Both the position numbers and the translations under genes were made by a program. 64,000 nt of DNA from Sycobia sp. Sy_11 (taxonomy: Eukaryota; Arthropoda; Insecta; Hymenoptera; Epichrysomallidae): contig JACCIC010000029.1 in the NCBI GenBank assembly GCA_018907035.1, positions 452,501 to 516,500 of the forward strand. Reading direction: 5' to 3'. Below, in pieces: positions 21,490-33,144 of the stretch; position 1 is the stretch's first letter, and every line of letters starts with the position of its first letter. The notes below the pieces were generated by a model. It was not told the origin of the DNA, made no database searches, and worked only from the letters and a program-made list of their open reading frames with translations.

Positions 21490-22144
21490 GCTGACAGGAT
21501 ATTGGAGGTGATCCATGATAGGGTCGCTATAACACGTAAAAAACTAATGAAAGTCAATATTTTCATTCGCTCTGACCGGGGTTTAAGTCTTCGTGCGTTG
21601 CTGAATCTATAGAAAAGGAAAAAGATGTACGCATCAAATTTTATATGAAATTTTTATCATATGAAAAGTGTGCGCAAACTGGTACCTAAAATTCCGATAT
21701 TTGAAAGACAAGAAGCTAACAAAAATATTTGTTCTAACACTATTCATGTTTAAAATTAAAAAATACCTGAACTGATTATAATAGGTAATAAACCGTGAAC
21801 AATCTTCATTTTTTACCTGTAATCCTGAAACAAAGCGCCAATCCGGGCACTAGAAGAGTCCAACTTTACCAAGTCAAGAAAGTGAAAATAAGGTACTCAC
21901 AATTCAAAACAATGATGATTATTACTTTCCATATTCATGGAGTTGTAAAAATTGAAGGGGTGCCCAAAGGTAAAACTGTTAACCAACACTACTATCTTTA
22001 TGTACTTACTGCATTTCATGAATAAATAAGAAAAAAGCGTCCCGATTTATGGAAAGACCAGTCATGGCTACTTCATCAAAACAATGCGCCAACAGGAAGT
22101 GTGAGAAAACAGGATAAATTCTTGCTCTGCTTCAGCTGGATTAA
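21490..22144 (+). mobile_element. Decayed mariner, irritans/vertumnana-like, 3' truncated
   Basis: Frames give MRKVCAKLVP-like sequence at 21660, then NPGTRRVQLYQVKKVK, FHIHGVVKIEGVPKGKTVNQ, YYLYVLTAFHE, KKRPDLWKDQSWLLHQNNAP (second Asp replaced) and stop coding near 22120. The third Asp region is absent because the gypsy LTR begins at about 22145. The LTR may have inserted here or joined by deletion. Confidence 0.7.
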
Positions 22145-22745
22145 TTATAAAATAATTTAATGAACATATAATCTTTTTACATTAAAAATGTCTCTACTCT
22201 ATAGGGGAGACGTTATACGGAGATTTCAATTATACATAACAATTATAATTTTTATGGAGAACATGAAGAACATGAAGGGGGGCATGTATAATGCCATCAG
22301 CTTGGCTGCTGCTGCGCACGTTACTGCGTACATTTTCAAAATGGCCGCTATACCGTATGCACGTGCGGCTGTTTGTTTTTTTAGTTTGGTTTTTAGTTTA
22401 CCATATATACATTCATTTGTCGCGAGCTCCACGCATCGGACGCCATTTATAAACGCATAAATGCAGCTATCCTTACCTTCCGACGAAGCGTGTGTGTGTG
22501 TGTGTGTGCACGCGCACGCACGTTCACTGCTACGCACACATTTATACACGATCGTTCACCGGGAATGATAGGAAGCGAACACGGTACTCGGAACGGGAAT
22601 ATACACAGACGCGAAGGACGTGGATGCGCGCGCTATTCAACGACGGCGAGGCCTGACTCTAGCCTACGTCTCTTTCGTTTTCGGGAGAGGCTTACACATA
22701 ATCTTTAAATACAATAGGCTATTTGCCGATGCTGATTGCTGGGCT

Positions 22746-22785
<40 letters not shown>

Positions 22786-23269
22786 ATACGTGAGCAGCGT
22801 CCTCGTCACCACTCAGTCTTCTCTCTCTCGCTCGTGCGTCTGGCCGCTCGGTGTCCTCGATGTACTGGACGCGGGCGTGTCTCACAGATGGGTCGCTGGA
22901 TGTCGGGAGGCTAAGACGGGAGTCGTCTATCCTTGGCGATGCTCGTAGCCTCGAGAATGCCTGTCAAGCCGCTCAATGTCCAGGGCTGGATATTGAGCCT
23001 ATTCGACTGCTAGTGCAAGAGACGTCTCTATTTGTTGACTGTCGGAACGAGAAGCGCCTGATCTGTTTGAAGGCCAAGACGAGAAGAAGCGTCTCTATTC
23101 CTTGATGGTCAGAACGAGAAGAACGAACGCGCTCGTTTTTTTTCAGTTCTTCGTCTTACTCCTTTCGCCGTGCGTACATTCGCGGTTCGCGGGTACGAAA
23201 TTCGCGATCTACTGTGAATAGTCGCGATTTGTACGAATGTGTAAGTGCGACCGCCAAATCGGCGGTTAC
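22145..23269 (-). repeat. 3' LTR of gypsy element I (long, GC-rich)
   Basis: Its left part (AAAATAATTTAATGAAC onward) and right part (GCGGTTCGCGGGT to AAATCGGCGGTTAC) are shared with 30684-32062. Its right edge abuts a purine tract on the minus strand (23271-23286), as a 3' LTR should. It contains a GT run at 22490-22508, a (CT)n run at 22749-22781 and about two units of a 67 bp tandem repeat near 23020-23130. ORFs inside are low-complexity or chance. Confidence 0.7.
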
Positions 23270-23270
23270 G

Positions 23271-23287
23271 AACTTCCCCTCCCAAAA
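23271..23287 (-). promoter_or_regulatory. Polypurine tract of gypsy element I
   Basis: Minus strand TTTTGGGAGGGGAAGTT directly precedes the LTR start (CGTAACCGCC here, TGTAACTGCC in the related LTR at 32062). It would prime plus-strand DNA synthesis. Confidence 0.65.
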
Positions 23288-24125
23288 CCGACGTGGGAAA
23301 GCGGTGGTCGCGATTCCTTTCGGTGTCGTGTAGCTGTGGTGCGTCGAAGTTGCAATAGTAACTGTTCGACAATACGTATAGGGAAAAAATGCAGAAAATA
23401 AATTACCCGCGACGAGTGGTTTGTATTGTTAATGAAAAGTAACACTCGCTGGTGTTTTACATGAGTCGCAGATTTTTTCGCTGGGTCTACATAAATCAAT
23501 GTTCTATGTATACATATTACTGTTTTGTTTTTGTATCTTAGTTCGACTAATGAATACATCTATCAGTGCTAACGCAAAAGGTATTATCTATGACTAACCT
23601 TCTTAATCTTATTATTAATTATTAATATAACTAATGATTAATCTACTGAAACTATTTTTACGACTTAATGGAACTATTCTCATTCTATTCTCCCTATCCT
23701 ACATTTGAATATCGCTGGCTTCAATCTAATATATCTAATGTACGTCTTCTTCTGCGCTCTGTGTTTGATGCTGAAACAATTTCAGTGCGTGAACACTGTG
23801 TCAGACATTCGGATCTGATACAGCGTTGGTGAGACGGGTAAGTAGCCTACTATGATTTCGAGCATTGTTCGCTCTTCTATTGTCTTTGTCCTCGTCTGCC
23901 GACGCTGTGCTATCGCGGTACTTCTTTGCTCGCGAAAAAAAATTAAATGGTTATTGCTTCTAATTTTCTTTTAACTTTCCCGTTCATTCCGTACGTGATT
24001 TTATTTTACTTCGTGATCTACAGCTTTTTGAGATCATTTGCTCTGGTCTTGTAAAGTATTCGCGATAGGGGAAAAATGACGGGGACCTGATAGGGGAAAT
24101 CGCTGGATAACCTTTTCAGGGCCAT

Positions 24126-24523
24126 TTATATATCGCGGCCGGATCTGCTTTCTACTTGCTCAGGTAGACTACTGAGCCTCGTATATTCATTACGATCGGC
24201 TGTTGGCCTCCTATTGCACCAACTACTTCCTGTAGCGTATGGGCTACAGTGGGGCGTGCCATTTGCTGACACACATCTCCCTTTTCTACCACTTCCAGCG
24301 ATAACTCCTGAGGTGTCGTCTTTCAGTCCTTTGCCGACTGCGTCCCGCGGTCGTCCTCCCCTTCCCAAGACGATACGGCAGGGACCGATCGCTCTGGGCA
24401 AGTCATACACGTGTGTACATCGCAACTTGCTTTACCACACCTGAAACAGAAACGTCTGTTTTGAGAGTGTGAGTATGCGGTGAATATATGTCCCTCCTCA
24501 CCACAGTTCCAGCAACCGACCAA
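24126..24523 (-). pseudogene. Gypsy I 3' ORF with zinc knuckles
   Basis: The minus strand reads CWNCGEEGHIFTAYSH, FCFRCGKASCDVHTCMTC and PAVSSWEGEDDRG, then a frameshifted tail with QPIVMNIRG. The cysteine/histidine pattern is a CCHC knuckle (last Cys changed to Tyr) plus a second Cys-rich knuckle. It matches the better preserved copy at 60417-60965. In the family it would be a nucleic-acid-binding module at the 3' end of the element. Its exact role is unknown. Confidence 0.65.
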
Positions 24524-26273
24524 CTTTGCTTTTCAATGCTGTTAATACAGCGTGCCACCGGACATTGTCAAAGGCGCCCTTAAAGTCCAAGAAAATTGCT
24601 ACAACCTATTTTCTGCTTGATTCCCTCACAGAGCTATGCAACTGAACTATGGCGTCCTCAGGAGATCACCCTCTCCTAAAGCTATATTATCTTGGAAATA
24701 ACCTTGATTCTATAATCCTATTTCATTTGTTCAGTATTCGAGCTTCAAGGGCTTTGCCGAGTATTGGCAATAGACAAATGGGCCTGTAGGACGCAGGGTC
24801 CTCAGGTTCTTTGTCTTTATCCTTTCGGATTGCGATGACTTGACCAACCTTCCACTCATTAGGGAAGACCGAAAACCTCAAGCACGAGTTGTATATATTG
24901 ATCAGGTCCTGCCTGATGGTCGGCAATGATGTTCGAATGATGGCCAAGTCGGAGCTGTCTGGACCATGCGCCTTATCCAGCCTCATCTTGGCCATGGCCT
25001 GATCCAACAGTCCGTCGTATGTAGGTGGTATCATCCAGACACACGTTGCAAGCAACTTCTTTGATGAAGAGCTTATCCACTAGAAGTCGGTAAGCTATGC
25101 CCCAAGAGTTCTGATTACCCTTCACTGTGACAAAGTCTTGCCATTTAGTTTCTTGAGTTTATTTAGTCTACGGGCATACTCCTTTCTGACCGCTTTATAT
25201 TCTCTCTCGATGTGGTCCCGACTGATGAGATCACACTCTTTCTGGAATACTCGACGGGCTCGATGCGTAGCCCTTTTCATCCTCAATGAAATCTAACTCA
25301 AGGTTCCACCAAGGAACCCTCCTAACAGCTACCCTATGACAGTATGTCTCGAGACTCGTGGTGATAAGACGTTCATATTTCCTTCTCCAGCTTTATTGGA
25401 GAGGGTAGCGATACTGCCCGGCACATTGGCGATCCGGAGATTCCACTGCGCTATAAAATTTTCCAATTCCTGCCCTTTGCGGTCGGTGCGATCAGATCCC
25501 CACAGAGGTGATCTGGCATTGGAATCAACACCTTATAGCACCATGCTCCCCCGAAGTGCGTGCAGCGCCTTATTCAGCTGTGTAAGGTGCACCCCTATTT
25601 CACGGCTCAGCTAGAAATATCCACTGACCACATACATCGTTAAAGCACGCAACCTCACCTCGGCTGCTGCGAAGTAGCTATTTGTGAGGTGCGTTAGTTT
25701 TAGTACGGTCACCTCGGGATTGAAGATTGCTATACCCGCCCAGGGAATATGCCCAGCCACATATACCATTCTCGTGCCCAGCCCGAAGGCCTCATGGTGG
25801 TATGGCTCCTGGAGAAGCAGCATGTCTACTCCTTTTTCCACACATTTCCATCTTATTCTGAAGTCCCTGCGCACTCTTCTAGCATTTAGTTGCGCAAAGC
25901 GCAGAACAGGTTCACTTTAATTAGTTCATACCTTACTGGCCATAGTCCGTGTAGTTGACTAATTGTCCATTGAGCCGTGGTTGCTTGGTCTTTTAGCCTT
26001 CTTGCAATTCAGACAATTTGGTGCTGAGTCTTTTTTCGTACATTCTTTGTTGCCATTTTCCTGTAGACTACAGTGGGAGTAGCATTAATATGACTTACAA
26101 TGTTTTGCTATAGGCCCGTACCCTTGGCACTTGTAGTATCTTGTGACGTGCAGGTAGTCCTGTACCCTGCAGGAGAGCCACTCAACGTAGACCCTCTTGC
26201 GTTCTAGCAGTTTGCCCCTGATTTCAGGGGTTACCTTTATCACCCAATTTGTGGTCTTGCCGCTCCTTTTGTC
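24520..26273 (-). mobile_element. R1-clade LINE fragment inside gypsy I
   Basis: In minus-strand order it has: the ORF1 C terminus with CCHC knuckles (CRVQDYLHVTRYYKCQGYG; CLNCKKAKRPSNHG); an AP-type endonuclease segment (25874-25611: VDMLLLQEPYHHEAFG; GHIPWAGIAIF); a degraded linker (WWNLELDFIEDEKGYA, near 25300); and the RT fingers (KAHGPDSSDL; DPASYRPICLLPILGKALE, 25055-24723). The RT palm follows (AIFLDFKGAFDNVRWHAVL, near 24560) and stops abruptly in the gypsy zinc-knuckle ORF. Both LINE ends are missing. Frameshifts and stops are common. Confidence 0.85.
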
Positions 26274-26299
26274 TTTTCTGATGATGGCATTGACTGCCC

Positions 26300-27074
26300 A
26301 ATAATCTATGCAGAATCGAATTTTCTTAGGCGAGTAGCCGGTCGATCTCTTCGTGAGCATGCTTGAGCAGCCGATCAGGAATGCCGTGCAAGCGCTGCTT
26401 TATTGTCCGATGCCCCTGTGTATCGATATGATGTAGCTGCATCCGCACCAGCTGAAGCTGTCCGTTCGCTGGGGGTATAAGTTGGTCCAATACCCGTTCG
26501 AGATCACGGCGTTCAGCACTATCGAGCCGAGCTACTCCGCCAACGGCAGCTATTGTATTGATTGTCTCCTGCAGGCCATTCTCTTGTGTCACGAAACGCC
26601 TGATGATGTGTTTCGGTGTATGCCATGTGGCGTTCGCAAAATTAATCGTCATTTTTATGGGCGACAGTATGTGCATTCTTAAGACGATGTCGTATTTCAG
26701 GTCTTTTGCTATCTTGAACCGTGCTTTAAACTGTGGATCGTCGATCGTAAGTAGCAGATCGATTTCGCCATCATTTGTGCATACTTTCCTATCCGGCAGT
26801 TGTATGTAGGAAATCAGGGGTATTATTGCTGCTCTCATCAATTTCCCTGGGGCCGGGCCCACATATGATTTACGTGGTTCTGCATAAGCGCGGGAAACAC
26901 TTTCCCCATCAACTCAATGTTGAGGAAGAATCGGTTCTCCTCATCATGAGTTTTTAGGTTCGGATAGGTGTTCGTGACATTCTTCGCCTCGGAGCATTGA
27001 TTGTCGCTGTGTCCAGTGAGTGGAGTCGTATCATGAGGGGTGTCAAGGTTGACTCCGAGGTCCTCTTCCCTCAT
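26300..27074 (-). pseudogene. Gypsy I protease region and start of RT
   Basis: The minus strand reads EENRFFLNIELMGKVFPAL, then a disrupted protease motif, KSYVGPAPGKLMRAAIIPL, DGEIDLLLTIDDPQFKARF, MTINFANATWHTPKHIIRRF and HRTIKQRLHGIPDRLLKHAH. It then reads KKIRFCIDYWAVNAIIRKD before the LINE junction near 26273. The Asp of the protease active site (IDPGA in copy III) is lost to an indel. It aligns with copy III at 62500-63250. Confidence 0.75.
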
Positions 27075-27099
27075 GCGTGTCCCGGCTTACTACTTGGCC

Positions 27100-28580
27100 T
27101 CAACTGGCGTTTCCTATCGGAGCACCTATCAGCCCAGTGTCCCGGTTGTTTGCAGGTCCAGCAAGGCCTTATGTCTTCACCTTGCTGTCTGCTTTTTCGC
27201 CGCTCTTATCGGGTCGTCGTAGCGAACGGTAACCGTTGTAATCGCGTCTATAATGGACTCATCCAACTGGTGATTGCAGTCTATTGCGGTCTCTTTGACC
27301 ATTCTCGTTGTCTTGTTGTGTTGATGGCCTAGGCGTTCGCTTTTCTCGATATTTGTGATCCTTTCAGTTGTCGTCGTCTCTTGGCGATCGATAGTTGCTA
27401 TCGGGCGTTTGTTGTTGACGCCCTTGATTGTGGTCGATGAAATCACTCTCACTGGTTTGATACCGAGCGGGATTCGGAGATGTGAAATGATGTGGTGAGT
27501 ATTTGGTACCTGAGGACGATTAGCATCTATTGCATGAGGGTAATCGGGACTGGTATCGTGCTGATGGTGGGGGATCGCGGCATCCAGGTGGCGTGTTTCT
27601 GCTTTCGTCCATTCGTTTCGGCGACGCACGTCTGGTGTTACGAGGTGCTGGACTGTGATTCCTTCTTGGTTCTTCACGGTCATCGTGTTGCCGTGATTCA
27701 TTATTTTCACGTCTAGCTGGTGACGCTGAGGGTTCTGTTATTGTCACTGTCTTTTTAGCGACAAGTGACTTGACGTTTTCAATGGCTGCTGACCGGGCTC
27801 GCTTGCTTGTTCTCTCGGATGATAAGCAAGTGGCGGTGCTAAGCAATCTTCTGCAGGTGGCGGTTTTTTATAGCGCCATGTAAGTTCTTTCTGTAACTCG
27901 ATCTGATGCCGCATTAGCTGAAGTTCGTCGATTGATTTAAAATCTTATGAGTCGATTTTATCCATATACGACGGGTACAGATTTCGGTATATCCTATAGA
28001 GTTGTTGTTCCTCGGTAGCGCCGGTGCCATTTTATCGATTAGAACGTGCATCCCTCTAAGATAAGGACCGATAGGTTCTTTCGAACCTTGCGTTCGTCGC
28101 GCATCTCTTCCTTTAGCCGTAAAGAGTAATCGATTGGCCGAAATTGATGGCGCTAGGCTGTTTTGCATTCGCTCAAGGAGCGCCAAAGAATCCGCTTAGG
28201 ATTCCCGGTATTAACTTTAAAATATTTGTTGCAGTAATATGTAGGCTATTCATTGTCTCTTCCAGTCGTTGAATGAACTCCTCTACGTCCTCTCGAGGGG
28301 CTCCTGTACACTGTACGCGCCACTGTCGTAATAGCTATCCGGTGCGCGTTTCTTTGAGGTATGTGTTGTCAAATAATCGATACGGGGTTATTTGTCTGGT
28401 TTCTGGGGGCGCTGGGGTTGTCAAACCCGAGTTCGTTGTCGGGTACAGTTGGAGCATTACCGGGCGTGGATATATGCCAGGTGTATACGACCAGCTGTTT
28501 GTCGTAGCTGGAAGTATCTCCAAATTTCCAGCCAGGTTCGTGCTATGACCAGATGATAATGTCCACGTTCCTAACCCCAT
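27100..28580 (-). pseudogene. Gypsy I gag, degraded
   Basis: The minus strand keeps fragments shared with copy II: EPIGPYLRGMHVLIDKMAPA (28080-28010), AKKTVTITEPSASPARR (27770), RS-rich stretches (NYRSPRDDD) and a nucleocapsid knuckle near 27160-27110 (a CRTCKQPGHWADRC-like pattern, partly frame-shifted). Gag packages element RNA. Many stops and shifts are present. Confidence 0.65.
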
Positions 28581-29228
28581 AGTTATTGGTAGTGGGCGTA
28601 GCCCCTGTGCAATCGTACAAGCTGTAAGGAATCATCCCGTCGGGTTCTGATCGCCTTCCTTGGTGTTTAATTGTGTTGGTGGGCCGGCGGGTGTCTGAGA
28701 CGAGTGACGTGCCCCGAGGGCTGTCGAGCTCAAAGTATACGATTGATAATGTTCCATATTTCAGTTAAATCTTCAATTTACATTAATTATTAATAATATT
28801 AATGCTCCTTGTTCGGTTATATTTTATGTCGTTTGTTGGTGGTTACTTTATGTTGTATACGTTATAGTATGTTATAACGTACGTTATTCTGGTTTATGTT
28901 CTTATTTGTAGTAATGTATTATTTATAGTACTTAATATTATATATTATTTATAATTATTTATAATAATATGTTATTTATATTAATTAATATTATGGCTTA
29001 TTTCATTCATGTTAATATTATTTAGCTATACTGCTTCTATGACGCACTATTGTTGTTGCTAATTCAGATTATTTTATTTATAATTATAATTATTATGTGC
29101 GTGTTATCATCTTGTAATAACTACAAGTAATTTCAGAGGAAATTACTCCTCTCAAGAGACCTGAACATTAAGGGGCAAGCAAAGTGTATGTCTGGATGAA
29201 TTTATTAATGATATTATAATATAATAGC

Positions 29229-29255
29229 TATATATATATATATATATATATATAT
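29229..29255. repeat. (TA)n microsatellite
   Basis: A TA run directly left of the LTR at 29256. Confidence 0.9.
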
Positions 29256-30246
29256 TGTAACGCCAGTTTCAGCATTACACTTACCGTGTTTAACGGCTTA
29301 ATCACGTAGCCGTATCTGCCTGTGTGTGATGTGTGTGCTTGACTTCGCACACATGCTAGCTCCAACTAAAACGGGGAACAAGGGAACACGGAAAGAATAA
29401 CTCGGGAGAAATAACAATTCTAACAATATATTTATTAACAATACTAAAGCGCGTTATAATATAATACGGTAGCTCGCGGGCTACCCACTCCTTGCAGGTT
29501 CAGCGACGCGTGGATAAAGTTATGATATAATGCAGGAATATACAGACTTAGACGGTGACACTGGAACCATACGGAAACGGACACGCGGGGGAAACAATTA
29601 TGACGGGAACGGTTTACGTGGATCATGGACTTTGCATATATTACAACAATGTACGCGACGGCGGGCTAAGAGGACCTCATTAGCGACACGCAGTTATCAA
29701 TATAAATAAGGCAAAACTACTTTCTGCGAGGAACCTGCAGCTGTCTCTTTCGCCTTTCCTCTCTCCCTCTCGCTCACTCGTCGGTGCAGACGTCCTTCGT
29801 GTGGAGCGGTTCGCTCTCTCTCTTGCTCGTTCACTCACTGACGGTGTCGGTGATGGCGACGTCTCTCCCGCTTTGTGACTCGTGTGCGGCGATGCCGAGG
29901 ATGTCCTGGACTCTCAGGGAGACGTGGATACGTCTCGGGCTGTGCTGTGGGTGCCAAAAGCCTCCTTGCCTGAACTCGGTGTCGAGATGTGCTGGATTGG
30001 AAGAGTCGATAGAGCTGGCCTCTCAGTGTCCAGGGCTGTGTAGGTTAGAACGTAGTGCTGTGCGTAACGATACTCTCGGTGACGGAATGCGCAGGAATGA
30101 GGAAGAGCGCTCCTATGCTCTTCGTTGCTCCGTTTTCCGTTCGAACTCTGCACACTCTCGCGGTTCGCGAAGGTGGTAATATCGATCGCGCGCGAGCAGT
30201 AGTTCTAAAGTCGCGAAAATACACGACCGCGAAAACGGTCGTCACA
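29256..30246 (-). repeat. Gypsy-type LTR, probably solo (991 bp)
   Basis: It runs from TGTAACGCC at 29256 to GTCGTCACA at 30246, so it has TG...CA ends, and ATAT lies on both sides (29252-29255, 30247-30250). The right part shares CTCGCGGTTCGCG-type sequence with the LTRs at 22145 and 30684, but overall it is more diverged, so it is a different subfamily. It lies beside the leader of gypsy I and could be its 5' LTR. The lack of a visible primer-binding site argues for a solo LTR. Confidence 0.6.
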
Positions 30247-30247
<1 letters not shown>

Positions 30248-30314
<67 letters not shown>

Positions 30315-30340
30315 GTGTGTGTGCGTGTGTGTGTGCGTGT
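30248..30340. repeat. (GT)n microsatellite
   Basis: A long GT run with a few GC interruptions. The following 30341-30680 is AT-rich with no gene seen. Confidence 0.95.
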
Positions 30341-30683
30341 TAAGGTATGTAAATCGAAATCAATATAAACGTTAATATATATTCAATAATATCAAATATA
30401 TGAAATGAGTTTACGTCCAAATAATATTATATATGGCTTATAAAATTTACTCTGTGGATTGTTTACCTCTGTTTTAAAACAGAGCAAGGAATGCTGATTT
30501 CACTTTAACGATTATGAAAAGAAAACAAAAACTTAGCGTTACTTAGAAACGTAAATTTCTATTAGACTATAATTATTTATTATTTATTGTTTCTCACAGG
30601 AAGTCTAAGAAAACTTCAGTTAGAGAAAACGTCAGCTAAATTAATTATAACTTAAACACACTAGTGTTTATGAATTGTACTTA

Positions 30684-31394
30684 TGATAAAATAATTTAAT
30701 GAACATTTAATCTTTTTACATTTAAAATGTGTCTACTCTATGGGGGAGACGTTATACATGGATTTCAATTATATATAACAATTGTAATTTTTATGGACAA
30801 CAGAAGGAACCTGAAGGGGGCTGTAGCTGTCTGCTGCCGCTACTGCGCACGTTGGTGCGCACATTTTAAAAATGGCCACTAGACCGTATGCACTAGGAAA
30901 GATTTAATGACCGTTTTACTCTGGGAAAAAGGGTTTTTGGGTTCGTACCGTATAGATATTCATTCGTCACTCCACGCATTGAGCACAATTTATAACCGCA
31001 TATATGCAGCTATCTTTACCTTTGGATGAAGCATACGTATGCACGTATGTGTGTGTATACGTTCACTGCCACGTACACGCTGGAGTCGCCGACTGCTGAA
31101 ACGAGGAATAGGGAAACGGACAGGGTGTTCCATTAGTAACCGACTAGTCAATTATTATTGAACAGAACATTCATATACATACAGATGCGCACATATTACA
31201 ATGGAGTGTTATGACTGCTTACAGACGCGAAAGACACGGACGCGCTTTATACAGCAACGGCGGGGCCTATCTCTCGCCTAAGTCTCTCTTGTTTTCGGAA
31301 GAGGGTTATACGTAATCTTTAAATACAATAAGCTACTTGCTGATGCTGTCCTCTCTCTCGGTGATGCGTAAGCAGCGTCCTCGTCGTCACTCAG

Positions 31395-31439
<45 letters not shown>

Positions 31440-32059
31440 GCTCGTGCGTCTGGCCACTCAGCGACCTCGATGTACTGGACGCGGGTGGGTCTCAGAACCA
31501 AGTTGCTGGATTTTGGGAGGCTAAGACGGGAGTCGTCTAGCCTTAGCGATGCTCGCAGCCTCGAGAATGCCGCTCAAGTCTGGGCCTGGATCTTAGAGAT
31601 GATAGGGGCGTTGAAGGTTCGGAGATATTTGCTCTACAGTTGGAAGCATCTAACCTATTCGACTGCTAGTGTCAGAGGCGTCTCTATTCCTTGACGATCG
31701 GTATATGAAGCGGCTGATCTGTTTGAAGGCCAAGACGAGAAGAAACGTTTCTATTCCTTGACGGTTGGAATGTAAAACATCTGATCTGATTGCAGGCCAA
31801 GATGAGAAGAAGCGTTTCTATCCCTGGACGATCGGAAGGAGACGCATCTGATCTGTTTGCAGATCAAAACGACAAGAAGCGTCTCTATTCTTTGACAGTC
31901 GGAATGATAAGAAGGAACACACTCGTTTCTCCTCAATGTTTCCTCTTAATCCTTTGGCCGTGCGCGCACTCTCGCGGTTCGCGGGTGCGAAATTCTCGAT
32001 CTACCGCGTACACTCGCGATTTGTATGAATGCGTAAGCACGAACGCCAAATCGGCAGTT

Positions 32060-32062
<3 letters not shown>
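30684..32062 (-). repeat. Gypsy-type LTR, solo, expanded (1379 bp)
   Basis: It begins TGATAAAATAATTT at 30684 and ends GGCAGTTACA at 32062, and is homologous to 22145-23269 along its length. It carries a (CT)n run at 31399-31435 and about four tandem units of roughly 67 bp (start points near 31678, 31745, 31811 and 31879; unit start CGTCTCTATTCCTTGACG). These account for much of the extra length over the other copy. No internal gypsy coding region adjoins it. Confidence 0.7.

Positions 32063-32107
<45 letters not shown>
32063..32107. repeat. (AT)n microsatellite
   Basis: An AT run immediately following the LTR end. Confidence 0.95.
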
Positions 32108-32112
<5 letters not shown>

Positions 32113-32285
32113 AAAAAAAGTTTTATAATTACCAGTATAATTATTTAATAGCTATACCTCGTATGAAGGATGAATTTCGAACTTTTGCTCTATCGGATAG
32201 CTGATTCACAGAGGTCGCTTAGCTGCCAATGGCATTTTTATAATTATATTAAGAAGCGCGATTATGCTTCAAAGGCAAGTATGTC

Positions 32286-32287
<2 letters not shown>

Positions 32288-32367
<80 letters not shown>

Positions 32368-32379
32368 ATATATATATCT
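32288..32379. repeat. (TA)n microsatellite with two TTTA interruptions
   Basis: TA run with two breaks. It is followed by a short GC-rich stretch (32380-32500) and then AT-rich DNA to 33140 without a supported gene. Confidence 0.9.
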
Positions 32380-33144
32380 ACGAACGCGACGCGCGCGCCA
32401 TCCTGAAATCAGGCCACATTAAGGCGCTCGTGCGCGGGCCACCGCGTCTTGTCCTCCACTTTGTCTCCCATCCACTTACCTCACCTTGCGCGCCCATACT
32501 CGCAATCAGCTAATTTTACTGAGACTATCAGATGTACTATAGATATACTGAGTATGCGTCAGATGTAGCAAGAACCTAAGAGAAGTTTAAAAAAATTAGA
32601 AACAGATTGACGGAAAAAAAGAGTTTTCTGAACACTTTGTAAATAAGCAATAACACATCTGTTTCTTTAATATAATATCTGTATCGTTATTACTTTGACT
32701 GCTGACTGCATCTACATTAAGTTTCATTTACCATTATGATTTAAATATTATTAATAGTACATAGAGCATACAAAACTCTTTTTTTGTCTTTAAAAGCGAT
32801 ACACAGAAGTCTATTTTACCCATTTTATGTTAATATAAATATTTTATTATAATTTTCCACGTAAGTTCATAAGTGAAAATATTAAACTTATCATAATTTC
32901 AGCAAAATAATATACATTTAAAATATATAAAATAGTGTGTAAGCATCTATGGTACGTAACAACTAATTAAAACAAAATATATTTGTAGGACATATTTGCG
33001 CGGAATAAAAATCATTCAATATTCTTTAACGGGAGGAGGCAAGAACGAAAAAAAATTCTATTGTATGAATATCATTCAGTACATAATTTGAAAGAGGCAT
33101 CAAGTTATCTATATTTCATTTAATTTGTTCATTGGGATCTATAT

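Larger units (their letters stand above)
23288..29228 (-). mobile_element. Ty3/gypsy element I, internal region, interrupted by a LINE
   Basis: In minus-strand order it holds an AT-rich leader (29228-28750), gag (28580-27180), a protease-region polyprotein (27074-26300), the first codons of reverse transcriptase, a foreign LINE segment (26273-24520), and a 3' zinc-knuckle ORF (24523-24126). A 3' untranslated region (24125-23288) follows, with a block near 23820-23930 (CCGACGCTGTGC) also found at 40740 and 59800. Most of RT, RNase H and integrase is absent. The 5' LTR is not certain. Confidence 0.8.

Noticed and set aside
22188..23372. Several overlapping ORFs in the GC-rich block
   Set aside because: The block is an LTR shared with 30684-32062. 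The frames are not conserved between copies, and low stop density follows from GC content.
29784..30245. Long overlapping ORFs on both strands (up to 131 codons)
   Set aside because: They lie inside a GC-rich LTR with TG...CA ends, and no frame resembles a known domain.
29256..30246. 5' LTR of gypsy I
   Set aside because: Not firmly excluded, but it is too diverged from the 3' LTR at 22145, has its own ATAT flanks and shows no primer-binding site beside it, so I prefer a solo LTR.
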